A DNA stretch of 43,299 nucleotides from Deltaproteobacteria bacterium (lineage in GTDB: Bacteria; Desulfobacterota_D; UBA1144; Nemesobacterales; CSP1-2): contig JACPIY010000046.1 of NCBI GenBank assembly GCA_016187835.1, positions 1 through 43,299 of the forward strand. The letters are read 5' to 3'. Positions within the stretch are counted from its first letter, which is position 1. The number at the start of each line of letters is the position of its first letter. Below the pieces are notes generated by a model. It was not told where the DNA came from. It ran no database searches and saw only the letters and a list, made by a program, of their open reading frames with translations. Of this stretch, positions 15,683 through 24,562 are shown piece by piece. The translations under genes and the position numbers were made by a program.

Positions 15683-17011
15683 ATGAGAAAAACACTATTC
15701 GCGTCACTTGTCATAATTGTTACAGGAGTTCTAATCGTTTTTTCCATCTCAGTCTCAAACTCAGAAGAACCGACTCAAATTTTAACCATTGATCAGGCAG
15801 TAGATATAGCACTTCGGGAGAATCGTGATCTAAGGGCGGCGCGAATACAGGTGGAAGAGGCCAGAGGGAGGTTGACACAGGCAGGGCTTTTTCCCAATCC
15901 AGCTCTGGAATCCGATTTTAGTTTCGACTCTCTCTTTGCCAATGAAGGCGAGCGAGCTTTTTCTGCGGGTATCTTTCAACCGCTCCCCTTAAGCGGTCGA
16001 ATAGGCGCCCAAAAAAGAGTAGCTCATGTGGACATTAAAAGAACCCTTTCAGGCATTTCCGACCTGGAGCGTGGATTAGTAAGAGACGTTCGTCGCGCTT
16101 TTATCGAGGTTCTAGGAATTGACGAACAGATTAAACTGCAAGATACCCTGATTAGCTTAAATAGTGAACTAATTAAAGGAATAGAAGCGGGAATTAAAGA
16201 GGGATTAGCTTCAGAGAAAGATCTTAATGCCGTAGCAATTGCACTTCAACAGGCAAGACAGGAAAAAGACGTTCTAATAGCTCAAAGGAGAAGCAAGATT
16301 TTTGAATTAAATAGGCTATTGGGCAAACCGCCAACATTTTCTTTTCTGCCACAGGGAAAGCTCGAATATGAGGCCGCAATGGATTTAGCCGAGTACAGTG
16401 TAGAAGCGGCATACGCTAAAAGACCAGATTTTAAACTTGCAGAACTTAATATTGAGCTTACAAGGGCGGATTTAGGTCTGGCTAAAGCTCTGCGTTTTGA
16501 GGATATAGTAGCAGGCATCTTCTATGAGCGCGATCGTGCAGTTTTTGATATACCACAAGAAGAAATTACTGATTTAGATAACCTTATCGGTTTTAAGCTG
16601 ACTGTTCCCCTACCTTTCTTCGACCGAAAGCAGGGTCTTATTGCTGAGACGCGCGCTCGTGAGAGGAGAGCGGAAGAAAGCGTTGAGGCTTTAAAGTTGC
16701 AGATAGGTCAGGAGGTAAATGACGCTATGACCAGGGCAAAAGTACTGTCGGCTCTCCTAGAAACTTACCGATCTGGAATCCTAAAAACAGCGGAAGACAA
16801 TGTGAAACTAGTCGAAGACGGCTTTAAGCAGGGGCTTGTAGGTATTGTGGATGTCATTCAGTCCCGTCAGCAGTTTGCCACTCTTAAATCATCCTACATC
16901 AATACCGTTCGAGATTACGGAATTGCGCTTAATGATCTTCAAATAGCTGCTGGGATATACCCAAGTACGATTATTTTTAATGAAACAAAAAAAGAGGGTG
17001 AAAACAAATGA
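15683..17011 (+). CDS. TolC-family outer-membrane efflux channel (CzcC/CusC-like)
   Basis: 442 residues with a signal peptide. Two outer-membrane-efflux repeats: the first starts LTIDQAVDIALRENRDLRAA and includes LTQAGLFPNPALE; the second contains KRPDFKLAELNIELTRADLG and KLTVPLPFFDRKQGLIAE. This is the normal CzcC-type size and motif order. Forms the trimeric outer-membrane tunnel of the RND pump encoded downstream. Stop and start codons of this gene and the adaptor gene overlap by 4 bp (ATGA). Confidence 0.92.
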   Translation: MRKTLFASLVIIVTGVLIVFSISVSNSEEPTQILTIDQAVDIALRENRDLRAARIQVEEARGRLTQAGLFPNPALESDFSFDSLFANEGERAFSAGIFQPLPLSGRIGAQKRVAHVDIKRTLSGISDLERGLVRDVRRAFIEVLGIDEQIKLQDTLISLNSELIKGIEAGIKEGLASEKDLNAVAIALQQARQEKDVLIAQRRSKIFELNRLLGKPPTFSFLPQGKLEYEAAMDLAEYSVEAAYAKRPDFKLAELNIELTRADLGLAKALRFEDIVAGIFYERDRAVFDIPQEEITDLDNLIGFKLTVPLPFFDRKQGLIAETRARERRAEESVEALKLQIGQEVNDAMTRAKVLSALLETYRSGILKTAEDNVKLVEDGFKQGLVGIVDVIQSRQQFATLKSSYINTVRDYGIALNDLQIAAGIYPSTIIFNETKKEGENK

Positions 17012-17979
17012 GAATCGGGAAAAAGAAAATTTTTGCCTCACTTTTTGCCATAATTTTTGTGTTTCTCCTAACCATAACCCTTTCACGGTTTGTCTATGGA
17101 CATGGGGAAGAAGAACAGTTAGGCGGGGAGAATGAGAATAAGGGTAGTAGTTCTATTTCTAACAGTGCCGGTGTAGAACTCTCTGACATAGCTCAAAAGA
17201 GCATAGGTCTTAAAGTTGTTGAAGCGGATATAAGGTCGATTGAAGATGTGCTGTTAATTAATGGCATAGTAAAGCCCGAACCAAATAGAGTTGCTGAGGT
17301 AAATACAAGAGCCGAAGGCCACATTCAAGAGCTTTATGTAAACCTCGGAGACCAAGTTAATAAAGGCCAAAAGCTTGCCGTAATGGTGCCCCGTCAAATT
17401 GGCAATCCCCCACCTCTCGTATCAATTACAGCGCCGCTCTCGGGCACTGTTGTGGAGAGAAATGTCTCGCTCCACAGCACGGTAGAACCCAATAAGACTC
17501 TTTTTCGGATTGCGGATTTATCGAAGGTGATAGTAGAGGGTGATGCATTTGAAAGCGACATTTCTAAAGTAGAACTCGGTCAGGATGTGCGTATCAGACT
17601 GGATGCTTATCCTGATAAGGTTTTTACCGGAAAAGTAACCTTTGTTGCGAGTGAGCTTGACCCTATGAAGCGTGCTCTTCACTTTTGGGTTTCGGTAGAT
17701 AACAAGGACGGATTACTAAAGCCTGAGCTTTTTGCTAACGTCGCTCTTATAGTTGAGCACAGCAGGGAGGTTTTAACTGTCCCTATAGAGGCGATAATTG
17801 ACGATGGCGCAGAAAAATTTGTATTCGTAAAGAACGGGAATCAGTTCGTCCGCCAGGACATTGCTACCGGAGTAAGCAACGACCGCTACGTTGAAATTAC
17901 CGATGGCCTATATCCCGGAGACCAGGTGGTCACAGACGGAAATAGGCAAATCTACACAAAGTGGCTGTTTAGTAGATAG
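17008..17979 (+). CDS. Periplasmic adaptor (HlyD/CzcB family)
   Basis: 323 residues, at the short end for the family. Signal anchor at 8-30, a His/Glu-rich linker (GHGEEEQLGGENENKG), the barrel-sandwich hybrid halves AEVNTRAEGHIQELYVNLGD and LSGTVVERNVSLHSTVEPNK, then a beta-barrel with KVFTGKVTFVASELDP and a membrane-proximal domain ending in DGLYPGDQVVTDG. The coiled-coil hairpin of CzcB is nearly absent (a few residues around GNPPPLVS), which explains the length. Links the RND pump to the channel. Confidence 0.9.
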   Translation: MRIGKKKIFASLFAIIFVFLLTITLSRFVYGHGEEEQLGGENENKGSSSISNSAGVELSDIAQKSIGLKVVEADIRSIEDVLLINGIVKPEPNRVAEVNTRAEGHIQELYVNLGDQVNKGQKLAVMVPRQIGNPPPLVSITAPLSGTVVERNVSLHSTVEPNKTLFRIADLSKVIVEGDAFESDISKVELGQDVRIRLDAYPDKVFTGKVTFVASELDPMKRALHFWVSVDNKDGLLKPELFANVALIVEHSREVLTVPIEAIIDDGAEKFVFVKNGNQFVRQDIATGVSNDRYVEITDGLYPGDQVVTDGNRQIYTKWLFSR

Positions 17980-17990
17980 GAGATTAATGG

Positions 17991-20900
17991 ATGTTTAACG
18001 CAATAATCAGATGGTCGCTAAATAATAAGTTTTTAATTGTAGTGGCTACTATTATTTTCTTTGGCGTCTCTATATACCTTGTAGGGCAGATGGCTGTAGA
18101 TGTTTTTCCAGAATTTGCGCCACCTCAGGTTGTGGTTCAAACTGAGGCGCCTGGACTTTCTCCTGAAGACGTAGAGGCACTAATCACATTTCCTATAGAG
18201 AGCGCCGTAAACGGCACACCCGGCGTTGATACAGTCCGCTCATCATCTTCCGTAGGCCTTTCAACTATAATCATAGTCTTTAAATGGGGCACCAACATCT
18301 ATACTGCACGCCAGCTCGTGAATGAGCGTATCCAGTCGGTTGCGGACCGGTTTCCTCCGGGAACAAACCCACCTGCACTACTTCCTGTTACGTCTGCTGT
18401 AGGCTGGCTCATCAAATACAGTTTATCAAGCGACAAGCTTTCACCGATGGAGCTCCGAACGATCTCGGACTGGCAAATCCGACCGAGGATTCTTGCAATC
18501 GGAGGAATAGCCTCTGTTGTCTCAATCGGAGGGGAGGTTAAGCAGTACCAGGTCCTTGTTGACCCACTGAAGCTACGCGCATTTGATGTAACCCTGGCTC
18601 AGGTAAAAGAGGCAGTAGAGAAATCAAATATAAATGTTCCGGGAGCTTTTCTATATCGTGGCGGCGCAGAATTTGCTATTACAGGCATTGGACGAATTAC
18701 CTCTCTCGATGACTTAAGAAGAACTGTAGTATCTGTTCGTGATGATGGAACCCCTATTACTCTCAGCCACTTGGCTCAAGTTAATCTCGGTCCTGAGATA
18801 AAACGGGGAGATGGGGCTTACATGAATGAATCTGCTGCTATCGGTACGATTTCAAAGGCTTATGGTGCAGATACATTGACCACAACGTACAAAGTTGAAA
18901 AAGCCCTTGAGGAGATTAAATCGAAGCTCCCAGCGGGTGTCCAGATGGATTATCGCGTCTTTAGACAGGCAGAGTTCATAGAGTCCGCTATTAAAAACTT
19001 AAAAGACGCTCTCTGGCAGGGCGCAATCATAGTTACAATAATTCTCTTTTTATTCCTTTATAACCTCCGTGCCTCCTTCATCAGTCTTCTTGCCATGCCC
19101 CTCTCTCTTCTTGCGGTACTAATGGGTTTAAAAGCCTTTGGTATCGGGATTAACACGATGACTCTGGGAGGACTTGCCATTGCCCTGGGCATTGTGGTTG
19201 ACGATGCAATTATAGATGTGGAAAACGTCTATAGGAGGCTGCGCCTTAACCGCGCCTTACGCCATCCTGAGCCCGTTCTTAACGTTGTATTTAAAGGCTC
19301 AACCGAGATCCGAAACTCTATAGTTTATGCCACATTTATTATCATCATTGCTTTTTTCCCAGTGTTTTTACTCTCAGGTCTTGAAGGGAGGATTTTTACA
19401 CCGCTTGGGATTGCATTCGTAGCCAGCGTTCTTTGCTCGTTATTTGTGGCGGTAACCACAACGCCGGTGCTTTGTTATCTGCTTCTTACACGTAAATATG
19501 AGAGAGAGCCTAGAGAACAAAGTGAGGATTTATTAATACCAGCCGCTCCGCAAGAAGCTCTTTCTCCTTCGGGAAATCCAGGCCATGAGCATGAGATAGA
19601 AAAAGAAAGTGCACTGGTGCGGTTTCTAAAAAGAATTTATGAACGCGTTCTCCATCTGACGCTAAGGCGTTTTTATCTGGTGATAGGTATTTCCGTTGTT
19701 CTGCTCATTGGTGCAATCGCAATGGTGCCATTTTTTGGCCGATCATTTCTGCCTGAATTTCGAGAGGGGAATTTTATCATAGCACTTACCACACTTCCTG
19801 GAACATCCCTACAGGAATCAATGCGTCTTGGATCAATAATTAGGAAAAATCTTACCGACAAATCCAAATATCCAGAGGTAGTTTCAGTTGCACAGCGGGC
19901 AGGACGCTCAGAGCTTGATGAGGATGCGCAGCCACCAAACTTTAGTGAATTCGACCTCACAATTGAGTATGGAGAACGCCCGGCCGATGAGCTGATTGAG
20001 TTAATACGAAACGATTTAAAGCAAATTCCCGGAGTTGCGGTAAACATAGGCCAATTTATATCACACCGATTTGACGAGGTTCTCTCAGGGATTCGAGCCC
20101 AGGTAGCAATTAAAATCTACGGTCCTGACCTAAATAAATTACGAACCCTCGGCAAACAGGTAAGAGAGATTGTAGAGACGGTAAAAGGGGTTGAGGATTT
20201 ACAACTAGAGCAGCAGATTGATGTTCCTCAGGTTGTAGTTAAATATGACCGTGAGAAAGCCGCTAGATATGGACTTAATGTAGGGGATTTAGCAGAGATC
20301 ACCGAAACCTCCCTAAATGGCACTGCGGTCTCGCAGGTGTTAGAAGGCCAGAGGACTTTTGACCTGTTTATACGTCTCAGTGAGGAGTCACGTAATAATA
20401 TTGATTCTCTTAGAAACATCCTAATCGATACTCCTACGGGGGCAAAGATCCCCCTTCGTGAGGTTGCCGATGTTAATATCGAAAATCGTCCATACACGAT
20501 AAATCGCGAGCAGGTTCAACGCCGTATAGTGGTTCAATTTAACGTTGCCGGTCGTGACCTAAACAGCGTCATTACCGAGGCTAAAGGAAAGATTGAATCT
20601 CAGGTAAAACTACCTTCTTCGGACTATTTTATTGAATACGGTGGTCAGTTTGAAAGTCAGCAGAGGGCATCAAAGGTTCTTACAATCTTCGGGATTGTGG
20701 CAATACTCGGAATTTTTATGATGCTCTTTCAGGCTTTTGGAAACGCACGTGAATCAATAATGGTAATGGTTAATCTTCCTCTTTCACTTATTGGTGGTGT
20801 TTATGCTGTTTTTCTAACAGGAGGGGAACTAAGCATACCTTCGCTAATCGGTTTTATAACCCTATTTGGAATTGCGGTAAGAAACGGAGTTATTCTCATA

Positions 20901-21197
20901 ACTCATTATAGCCAATTGCGGGAAGAAAAGGGGCTTTCTCTACGCGATACCATCATCCAAGGCTCACTCAACCGATTAAATCCCATTTTAATGACAGCCT
21001 CTGTCGCTGCGCTTGGCCTCATTCCGCTGCTGCTAGGAGAGCCTACGGGAAAGGAAATAGAGAGACCGCTTGCAATCGTGCTTCTTGGGGGTCTCTTTAC
21101 TTCAACCTTTTTGAATCTGGTTGTTATTCCAACTTTATACAACAAGATTGAATCTAGGCGTGAGAAAAGAGAGAAAACGGCGGAGGCAAAGACGTGA
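17991..21197 (+). CDS. HME-RND heavy-metal efflux pump, non-CusA type
   Basis: 1068 residues with the RND layout: TM1 at the N-terminus, a large periplasmic loop, TM2-6 from about 340, a second loop and TM7-12. TM4 near 400 reads ALGIVVDDAIIDVEN. This has a double Asp, unlike the AIGAMVDAAIVIVEN of the second pump (29456) or the DFG-x3-DGA form of CzcA. It therefore belongs to a less characterised HME branch whose metal is not established. The cytoplasmic loop near 510-545 has a GHEHEIEKE patch. Proton-driven export from periplasm or inner membrane through the 15683 channel. Confidence 0.92.
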   Translation: MFNAIIRWSLNNKFLIVVATIIFFGVSIYLVGQMAVDVFPEFAPPQVVVQTEAPGLSPEDVEALITFPIESAVNGTPGVDTVRSSSSVGLSTIIIVFKWGTNIYTARQLVNERIQSVADRFPPGTNPPALLPVTSAVGWLIKYSLSSDKLSPMELRTISDWQIRPRILAIGGIASVVSIGGEVKQYQVLVDPLKLRAFDVTLAQVKEAVEKSNINVPGAFLYRGGAEFAITGIGRITSLDDLRRTVVSVRDDGTPITLSHLAQVNLGPEIKRGDGAYMNESAAIGTISKAYGADTLTTTYKVEKALEEIKSKLPAGVQMDYRVFRQAEFIESAIKNLKDALWQGAIIVTIILFLFLYNLRASFISLLAMPLSLLAVLMGLKAFGIGINTMTLGGLAIALGIVVDDAIIDVENVYRRLRLNRALRHPEPVLNVVFKGSTEIRNSIVYATFIIIIAFFPVFLLSGLEGRIFTPLGIAFVASVLCSLFVAVTTTPVLCYLLLTRKYEREPREQSEDLLIPAAPQEALSPSGNPGHEHEIEKESALVRFLKRIYERVLHLTLRRFYLVIGISVVLLIGAIAMVPFFGRSFLPEFREGNFIIALTTLPGTSLQESMRLGSIIRKNLTDKSKYPEVVSVAQRAGRSELDEDAQPPNFSEFDLTIEYGERPADELIELIRNDLKQIPGVAVNIGQFISHRFDEVLSGIRAQVAIKIYGPDLNKLRTLGKQVREIVETVKGVEDLQLEQQIDVPQVVVKYDREKAARYGLNVGDLAEITETSLNGTAVSQVLEGQRTFDLFIRLSEESRNNIDSLRNILIDTPTGAKIPLREVADVNIENRPYTINREQVQRRIVVQFNVAGRDLNSVITEAKGKIESQVKLPSSDYFIEYGGQFESQQRASKVLTIFGIVAILGIFMMLFQAFGNARESIMVMVNLPLSLIGGVYAVFLTGGELSIPSLIGFITLFGIAVRNGVILITHYSQLREEKGLSLRDTIIQGSLNRLNPILMTASVAALGLIPLLLGEPTGKEIERPLAIVLLGGLFTSTFLNLVVIPTLYNKIESRREKREKTAEAKT

Positions 21198-21216
21198 AGA
21201 AACAAGGAAAGCAATG

Positions 21217-21325
21217 CTTAGCCACTAAGGTGCAAGGGCACGAAGTTAGGAATTAGGGATATTCAATATCTAATGGCCAATTCCTTAAGAAAAAAACTTG
21301 GTGTCCTAGTGTCTTCGTGGCTAAG
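21217..21325. repeat. Long imperfect inverted repeat (about 29-bp arms)
   Basis: Left arm 21217-21245 begins CTTAGCCACTAAGG; right arm 21297-21325 ends TTCGTGGCTAAG. The arms are reverse complements with a few mismatches. Inside is a second nested inverted repeat, GGAATT at 21249 against AATTCC at 21279, so the whole unit can fold into one hairpin of about 110 nt. The arm sequence resembles the TTAGCCACGAAGACAC-type short repeats that recur in many bacterial genomes. Sits between the pump gene and the next gene of the cluster, where it may act as an attenuator or processing signal. Confidence 0.7.
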
Positions 21326-21351
21326 AAAAATTTAAACCAAGGAGGTGTAAA

Positions 21352-21846
21352 ATGAAATTACATAGTAAATCTATTTTGAGATGGGTAATTACCCTGAGCC
21401 TAATAATGGCGGTTGGGATATTACCTAAATGGACAGAAAAGGTGTGGGCGCATGGCAGAGAGCTCGGCGAAGAGGATAGCGGTGGAGTTCAGAAAGAAGA
21501 GGAAAAAGGTCCCCACGGCGGACCGGTAGTTGTATTTGGAAACAATCACCTGGAATTCACAGTTGACCATGAAAGCGGAGATATAGTCCTTTTCTTGCTG
21601 GATAAAGACCTGAAGGCGATTCCAATGCCGGAGAACTATTCGGGAGTAGTTTATCTAAATATGTCTGACGGCTCTAAGAAGAACTTTACGTTAAAGCGTG
21701 GAACCGAGGGTCCGGTTTCACATCTTGAGGCCGAGACAGGGATCAAGGAAATCAGTTCTTTTAAAGCCGTTGTCAGCTTAAAAGATGGAGAGAAGCGTGA
21801 AAACTTCCGGTTTAGTTGGACACCTGTTGCGCACGCACATGAATAA
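21352..21846 (+). CDS. Exported GPHGG-motif protein of metal-efflux clusters
   Basis: 164 residues. Signal peptide ends near VWAHG; an acidic linker leads to GPHGGPVVVFGNNHLEFTV, a block seen in small periplasmic proteins beside heavy-metal RND pumps, followed by a beta-rich region (GDIVLFLLDKDLKAIPM, FSWTPVAHAHE). Histidines at both ends (HG, PHGG, HLEF, AHAHE) could bind metal. It follows the hairpin repeat and has its own AAGGAGGTG ribosome site. Exact role unknown. Confidence 0.7.
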   Translation: MKLHSKSILRWVITLSLIMAVGILPKWTEKVWAHGRELGEEDSGGVQKEEEKGPHGGPVVVFGNNHLEFTVDHESGDIVLFLLDKDLKAIPMPENYSGVVYLNMSDGSKKNFTLKRGTEGPVSHLEAETGIKEISSFKAVVSLKDGEKRENFRFSWTPVAHAHE

Positions 21847-21884
21847 ACAATAGACAAGTAAGATAACAAGTTAAATGAGTAGTA

Positions 21885-21906
21885 GGGGCGCGGCATGCCG
21901 TGCCCC
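21885..21906. repeat. GC-rich near-perfect palindrome (REP-like)
   Basis: A 22-bp block from GGGGCGCGGC to GCCGTGCCCC around a central GCATGC, with one mismatched pair. It stands out in an AT-rich intergenic region and resembles dispersed palindromes of the GTAGGGGCGCGGCATGCC type known from many genomes. A bidirectional hairpin is expected; there is no T-run, so terminator function is doubtful. Confidence 0.55.
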
Positions 21907-21986
21907 GCTAATCAAGTAGCCATTGATATTAACAAGAAGAGAATAGGAGAAAATGATGTGAGGCATGGGAAAAGGAGGGAACAGAT

Positions 21987-22505
21987 ATGAAGATAGTCAT
22001 AGCGCTTATAGTTTTTGCTATCCTCGTGGTCGTATGTTCTCTCCTCTTTATCTACTCGGGTGTATACAACTTCTCCGCTACAGAGCCACGTACCGGACTT
22101 GCGCGGTGGGTATTCGATACTACAACGGAGCAATCGGTCAGTTCCCATGCAAAGGGAATCACGGTGCCTCCGCTTGAGGATGAATCCCTGGTACAGAAAG
22201 GCTTTCATCACTATAATGAGACGTGTGTCAAATGCCACGGTGCACTGGGCGTTTCTCCCTCTAAAATGGCCGAGGGACTTAACCCCAAGCCGCCCGACTT
22301 GACAGAAAGAGCCGATCAATGGACTCCTGCAGAGCTTTACTGGATTGTCAAGCACGGGATCAAGAGGAGCGGCATGCCTGCTTTCGGGCCTAAGCACAGC
22401 GAAGAAGATCTGTGGGCAATTGTGGCCTTTGTAAAGCATCAGCTCCCGACACTATCACCCGAGGAGTACCAGGCAATGAAAGAAGCCGAGGGAGGCAAGC
22501 AGTAA
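21987..22505 (+). CDS. Membrane-anchored class I cytochrome c
   Basis: 172 residues. An uncleaved-looking N-terminal helix (IVIALIVFAILVVVCSLLFI) anchors it to the inner membrane. One heme site, CVKCH, near 80 with the nearby HGALGVSP; the distal Met ligand is probably in RSGMPAFGPKHS. The tail has SEEDLWAIVAFVKHQLPTLS, common in cbb3- or thiosulfate-linked cytochromes. An AGGAGGGAACAGAT ribosome site is present. Codons are GC-richer than the flanking genes, hinting at separate ancestry. Likely an electron carrier for the exported redox proteins nearby. Confidence 0.88.
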   Translation: MKIVIALIVFAILVVVCSLLFIYSGVYNFSATEPRTGLARWVFDTTTEQSVSSHAKGITVPPLEDESLVQKGFHHYNETCVKCHGALGVSPSKMAEGLNPKPPDLTERADQWTPAELYWIVKHGIKRSGMPAFGPKHSEEDLWAIVAFVKHQLPTLSPEEYQAMKEAEGGKQ

Positions 22506-22565
22506 GGGCATAAGAGTAAACACAGAGCTATTAACTCTAACTCGCTAATACAAGAGGTTTGTGGC

Positions 22566-22616
22566 GTGCCGGCGGTTGAAACAGGAATTAAAGAAATCGG
22601 TTCCTTCAATGATGTT
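22566..22616 (+). pseudogene. Short remnant resembling the C-terminal part of the GPHGG protein
   Basis: Translation gives VETGIKEIGSFNDV. This matches AETGIKEISSFKAV near residue 127 of the gene at 21352, and the DNA is similar too (GAAACAGGAATTAAAGAAAT against GAGACAGGGATCAAGGAAAT). It is in frame with the next gene but upstream of its best start. Probably what is left of a duplicated copy. Confidence 0.5.
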
Positions 22617-22622
22617 AAGGTG

Positions 22623-23114
22623 ATGAAAAAAATATTAATGGTTCTTGGAGCTATTTTTATTTGTCTTATTGTTGTAGGAGCTATCGTTTTCTCTGGGTTT
22701 TATTACTATGCCAGCGGGTTAGATAAGGAAGCTAAAGCATACTTAGATGAAGTAGTTCCGATTATAGTTACTTCTTGGGATCCTAAAGAATTAATTAACC
22801 GTGTAAGTCCTGAGTTCCTTCAGGTTTACCCTGCTGAGAAAGTCGAACTGTTATTCAATGTACTTTCAAAGCAGATAGGACCATTGAAGGAGTATAAAGG
22901 GTCGACAGGCAAAGTAAAACTCACTGTTACATCAAAAGGTGAGCTTATAATAGCTGACTACGTAGCAAAGGCGGTTTTTGAGAAGGCTCCTGCTAAAATC
23001 CAGATTCAGATGATTCGGCGTAACAATGAATGGAAGATTGTGGGGTTTCGTGTAAGCCTTGAGGATTTTGCGCCTTACGAAAAGAGTATACCAAAACGCA
23101 GTTATCAATTTTAA
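22623..23114 (+). CDS. Membrane-anchored or exported protein of unknown function
   Basis: 163 residues from ATG 22623; the in-frame upstream codons belong to a remnant (22566-22616). N-terminal hydrophobic segment ILMVLGAIFICLIVVGAIVF, then an alpha+beta domain: KAYLDEVVPIIVTSWDPKEL, VSPEFLQVYPAEKVELLFN, ITSKGELIIADYVAKAVFEK-like strands and RRNNEWKIVGFRVS. The strand pattern with a final NNEWKIVGFRV resembles NTF2-like/DUF3887-type cone folds, but no family is recognised with confidence. Part of the accessory gene series after the RND pump. Confidence 0.6.
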   Translation: MKKILMVLGAIFICLIVVGAIVFSGFYYYASGLDKEAKAYLDEVVPIIVTSWDPKELINRVSPEFLQVYPAEKVELLFNVLSKQIGPLKEYKGSTGKVKLTVTSKGELIIADYVAKAVFEKAPAKIQIQMIRRNNEWKIVGFRVSLEDFAPYEKSIPKRSYQF

Positions 23115-23269
23115 CAGGTGAAGTGCATGAAAATTTTGGTCTATTTAGATATCCACTGCATATGCACATAACGAGAAAAATAGCCCGAGTGAGAAAATAG
23201 AGAAATGTTTAAATGAAGCTTAAAGTGCAAGGCAAGTTTTGACAGTTAAATAAATGGAGGAGAGATACA

Positions 23270-23842
23270 ATGAAGAAAGCTTTATTTTTAATGAATTTAT
23301 TGTCTGTATCCGCTCTACTTGTAGTTATCGCCAGTTCAAGTCAGGCTGAATCAAACACTATACGGATAATAATCGGTGACTTGTACTTCAAACCAGAAAC
23401 CGTCCAACTCAAAGCGGGTCAAGAGGTAAAAATTGAGCTAGTCAATGAAGGAAAAATCGAACATGAGTTCATGGTAGGCCGTGTGGTAAAGATGGAGGAA
23501 GGCAAAGATGAAACCCATGAGGGGAGGCACGAAGCCAATGAAGAAAAATAAGAAACATCAGACGAAGGACACGAACATCACGAAGGAATGCACAGTGCAC
23601 ATACGGGAATGTCCAAAAGCTTTGAAAAAGATTTCTTTGAAGGAATTAAAGTCGCATACACTGAGGAAGGAGGCAAGTTTATGAAAATCCCAGGCCATGG
23701 GACTATGGTGACATTAAAGCCTGGAGGCAGAGCCACGCTCACCTTCACCCCACCGACTGATCGAAAGGGCGAATGGATAACGGCCTGCTTTGTACCAGGT
23801 CACTACGAGGCTAAGATGAAAGAAAAGGTTATTATCAATTAA
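23270..23842 (+). pseudogene. Exported azurin-like cupredoxin with an in-frame TAA
   Basis: The frame from ATG 23270 to the stop at 23842 is continuous except for a TAA at 23549-23551. Signal peptide ends SSSQA. The first half carries IRIIIGDLYFKPETVQLKAG and GKIEHEFMVGR (first Cu-ligand His). The second half carries TACFVPGHYEAKM, the Cys-x4-His-x4-Met set of type 1 copper proteins such as azurin. Between them is a His/Glu-rich insertion (DEGHEHHEGMHSAH) in which the stop lies. As read, neither half holds all ligands, so a functional copper site needs readthrough or a corrected base. Confidence 0.8.
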
Positions 23843-23927
23843 AGGGTTAGGTGACCGATCACACACTTAATTTAATGGAAAGTGAAACAGCATAAAAGAA
23901 AAAATTACAGAAAGGAGGTAATCGAAG

Positions 23928-24524
23928 ATGAGAAGATTAATAGCTTCCGTGGTTATTCTATTATTTGTTTCAAGTCTTTCTTTTGCTCAGGGCATGATGC
24001 AGAAGAAGCAAGGACAGATGGGAATGATGAGTAAAGGCATGATGGAGATGCAAGGCGGAATGATGGGACACATGATGGTCGGAATGCAACATATGTATAC
24101 CATGATGGTTCATCACGTTCTCATTCAAGCAAACAAACTTGACCTCACAGATACTCAAAAGAAAGATTTAGCAAGTATTCGAGAGAAGTATGTTTACCCC
24201 ATGGTTCGTAAGGAAGCGGATTTTAAAATCTCTCACATGAAGATTATGGATATGTTACAAGACCCGAACTTTGATCCTGCCAAGGTAAAGGCAGAAGTCA
24301 AACTATCAAACGATATCAATCTTGAGATGGCAAATATGTCAATAGATGCACTTACGGCGATAAGAAAGGCTATTGGTATAGATAAGTTTAAAAAGATAAG
24401 TGGAATGATGTCCATGATGGGTGGCGTAATGATGATGGGGGAGGAAGAGAAAGAAGAAATGATGGAAGAAAAACCAGCACAAGAGAAAAAAGAAGATTCT
24501 GGGGAACACGAGGAACATCATTAA
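23928..24524 (+). CDS. Met-rich Spy/CpxP-like periplasmic protein
   Basis: 198 residues. Signal peptide ends LSFAQ. Residues 22-65 are exceptionally Met- and His-rich (MMSKGMMEMQGGMMGHMMVG), then a helical body with LDLTDTQKKDLASIREKYV, the LTxxQ motif of the Spy/CpxP/ZraP group, and an acidic His tail GEHEEHH. Such proteins are periplasmic chaperones or metal sensors/binders under envelope and metal stress. Met clusters suit Cu(I)/Ag(I). AAAGGAGG ribosome site. ZraP in enterobacteria is likewise under a sigma-54 NtrC-type regulator. Confidence 0.82.
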   Translation: MRRLIASVVILLFVSSLSFAQGMMQKKQGQMGMMSKGMMEMQGGMMGHMMVGMQHMYTMMVHHVLIQANKLDLTDTQKKDLASIREKYVYPMVRKEADFKISHMKIMDMLQDPNFDPAKVKAEVKLSNDINLEMANMSIDALTAIRKAIGIDKFKKISGMMSMMGGVMMMGEEEKEEMMEEKPAQEKKEDSGEHEEHH

Positions 24525-24562
24525 GACTAATAAAAACTTTATAAAAGGAGGTGTGACAAAAA

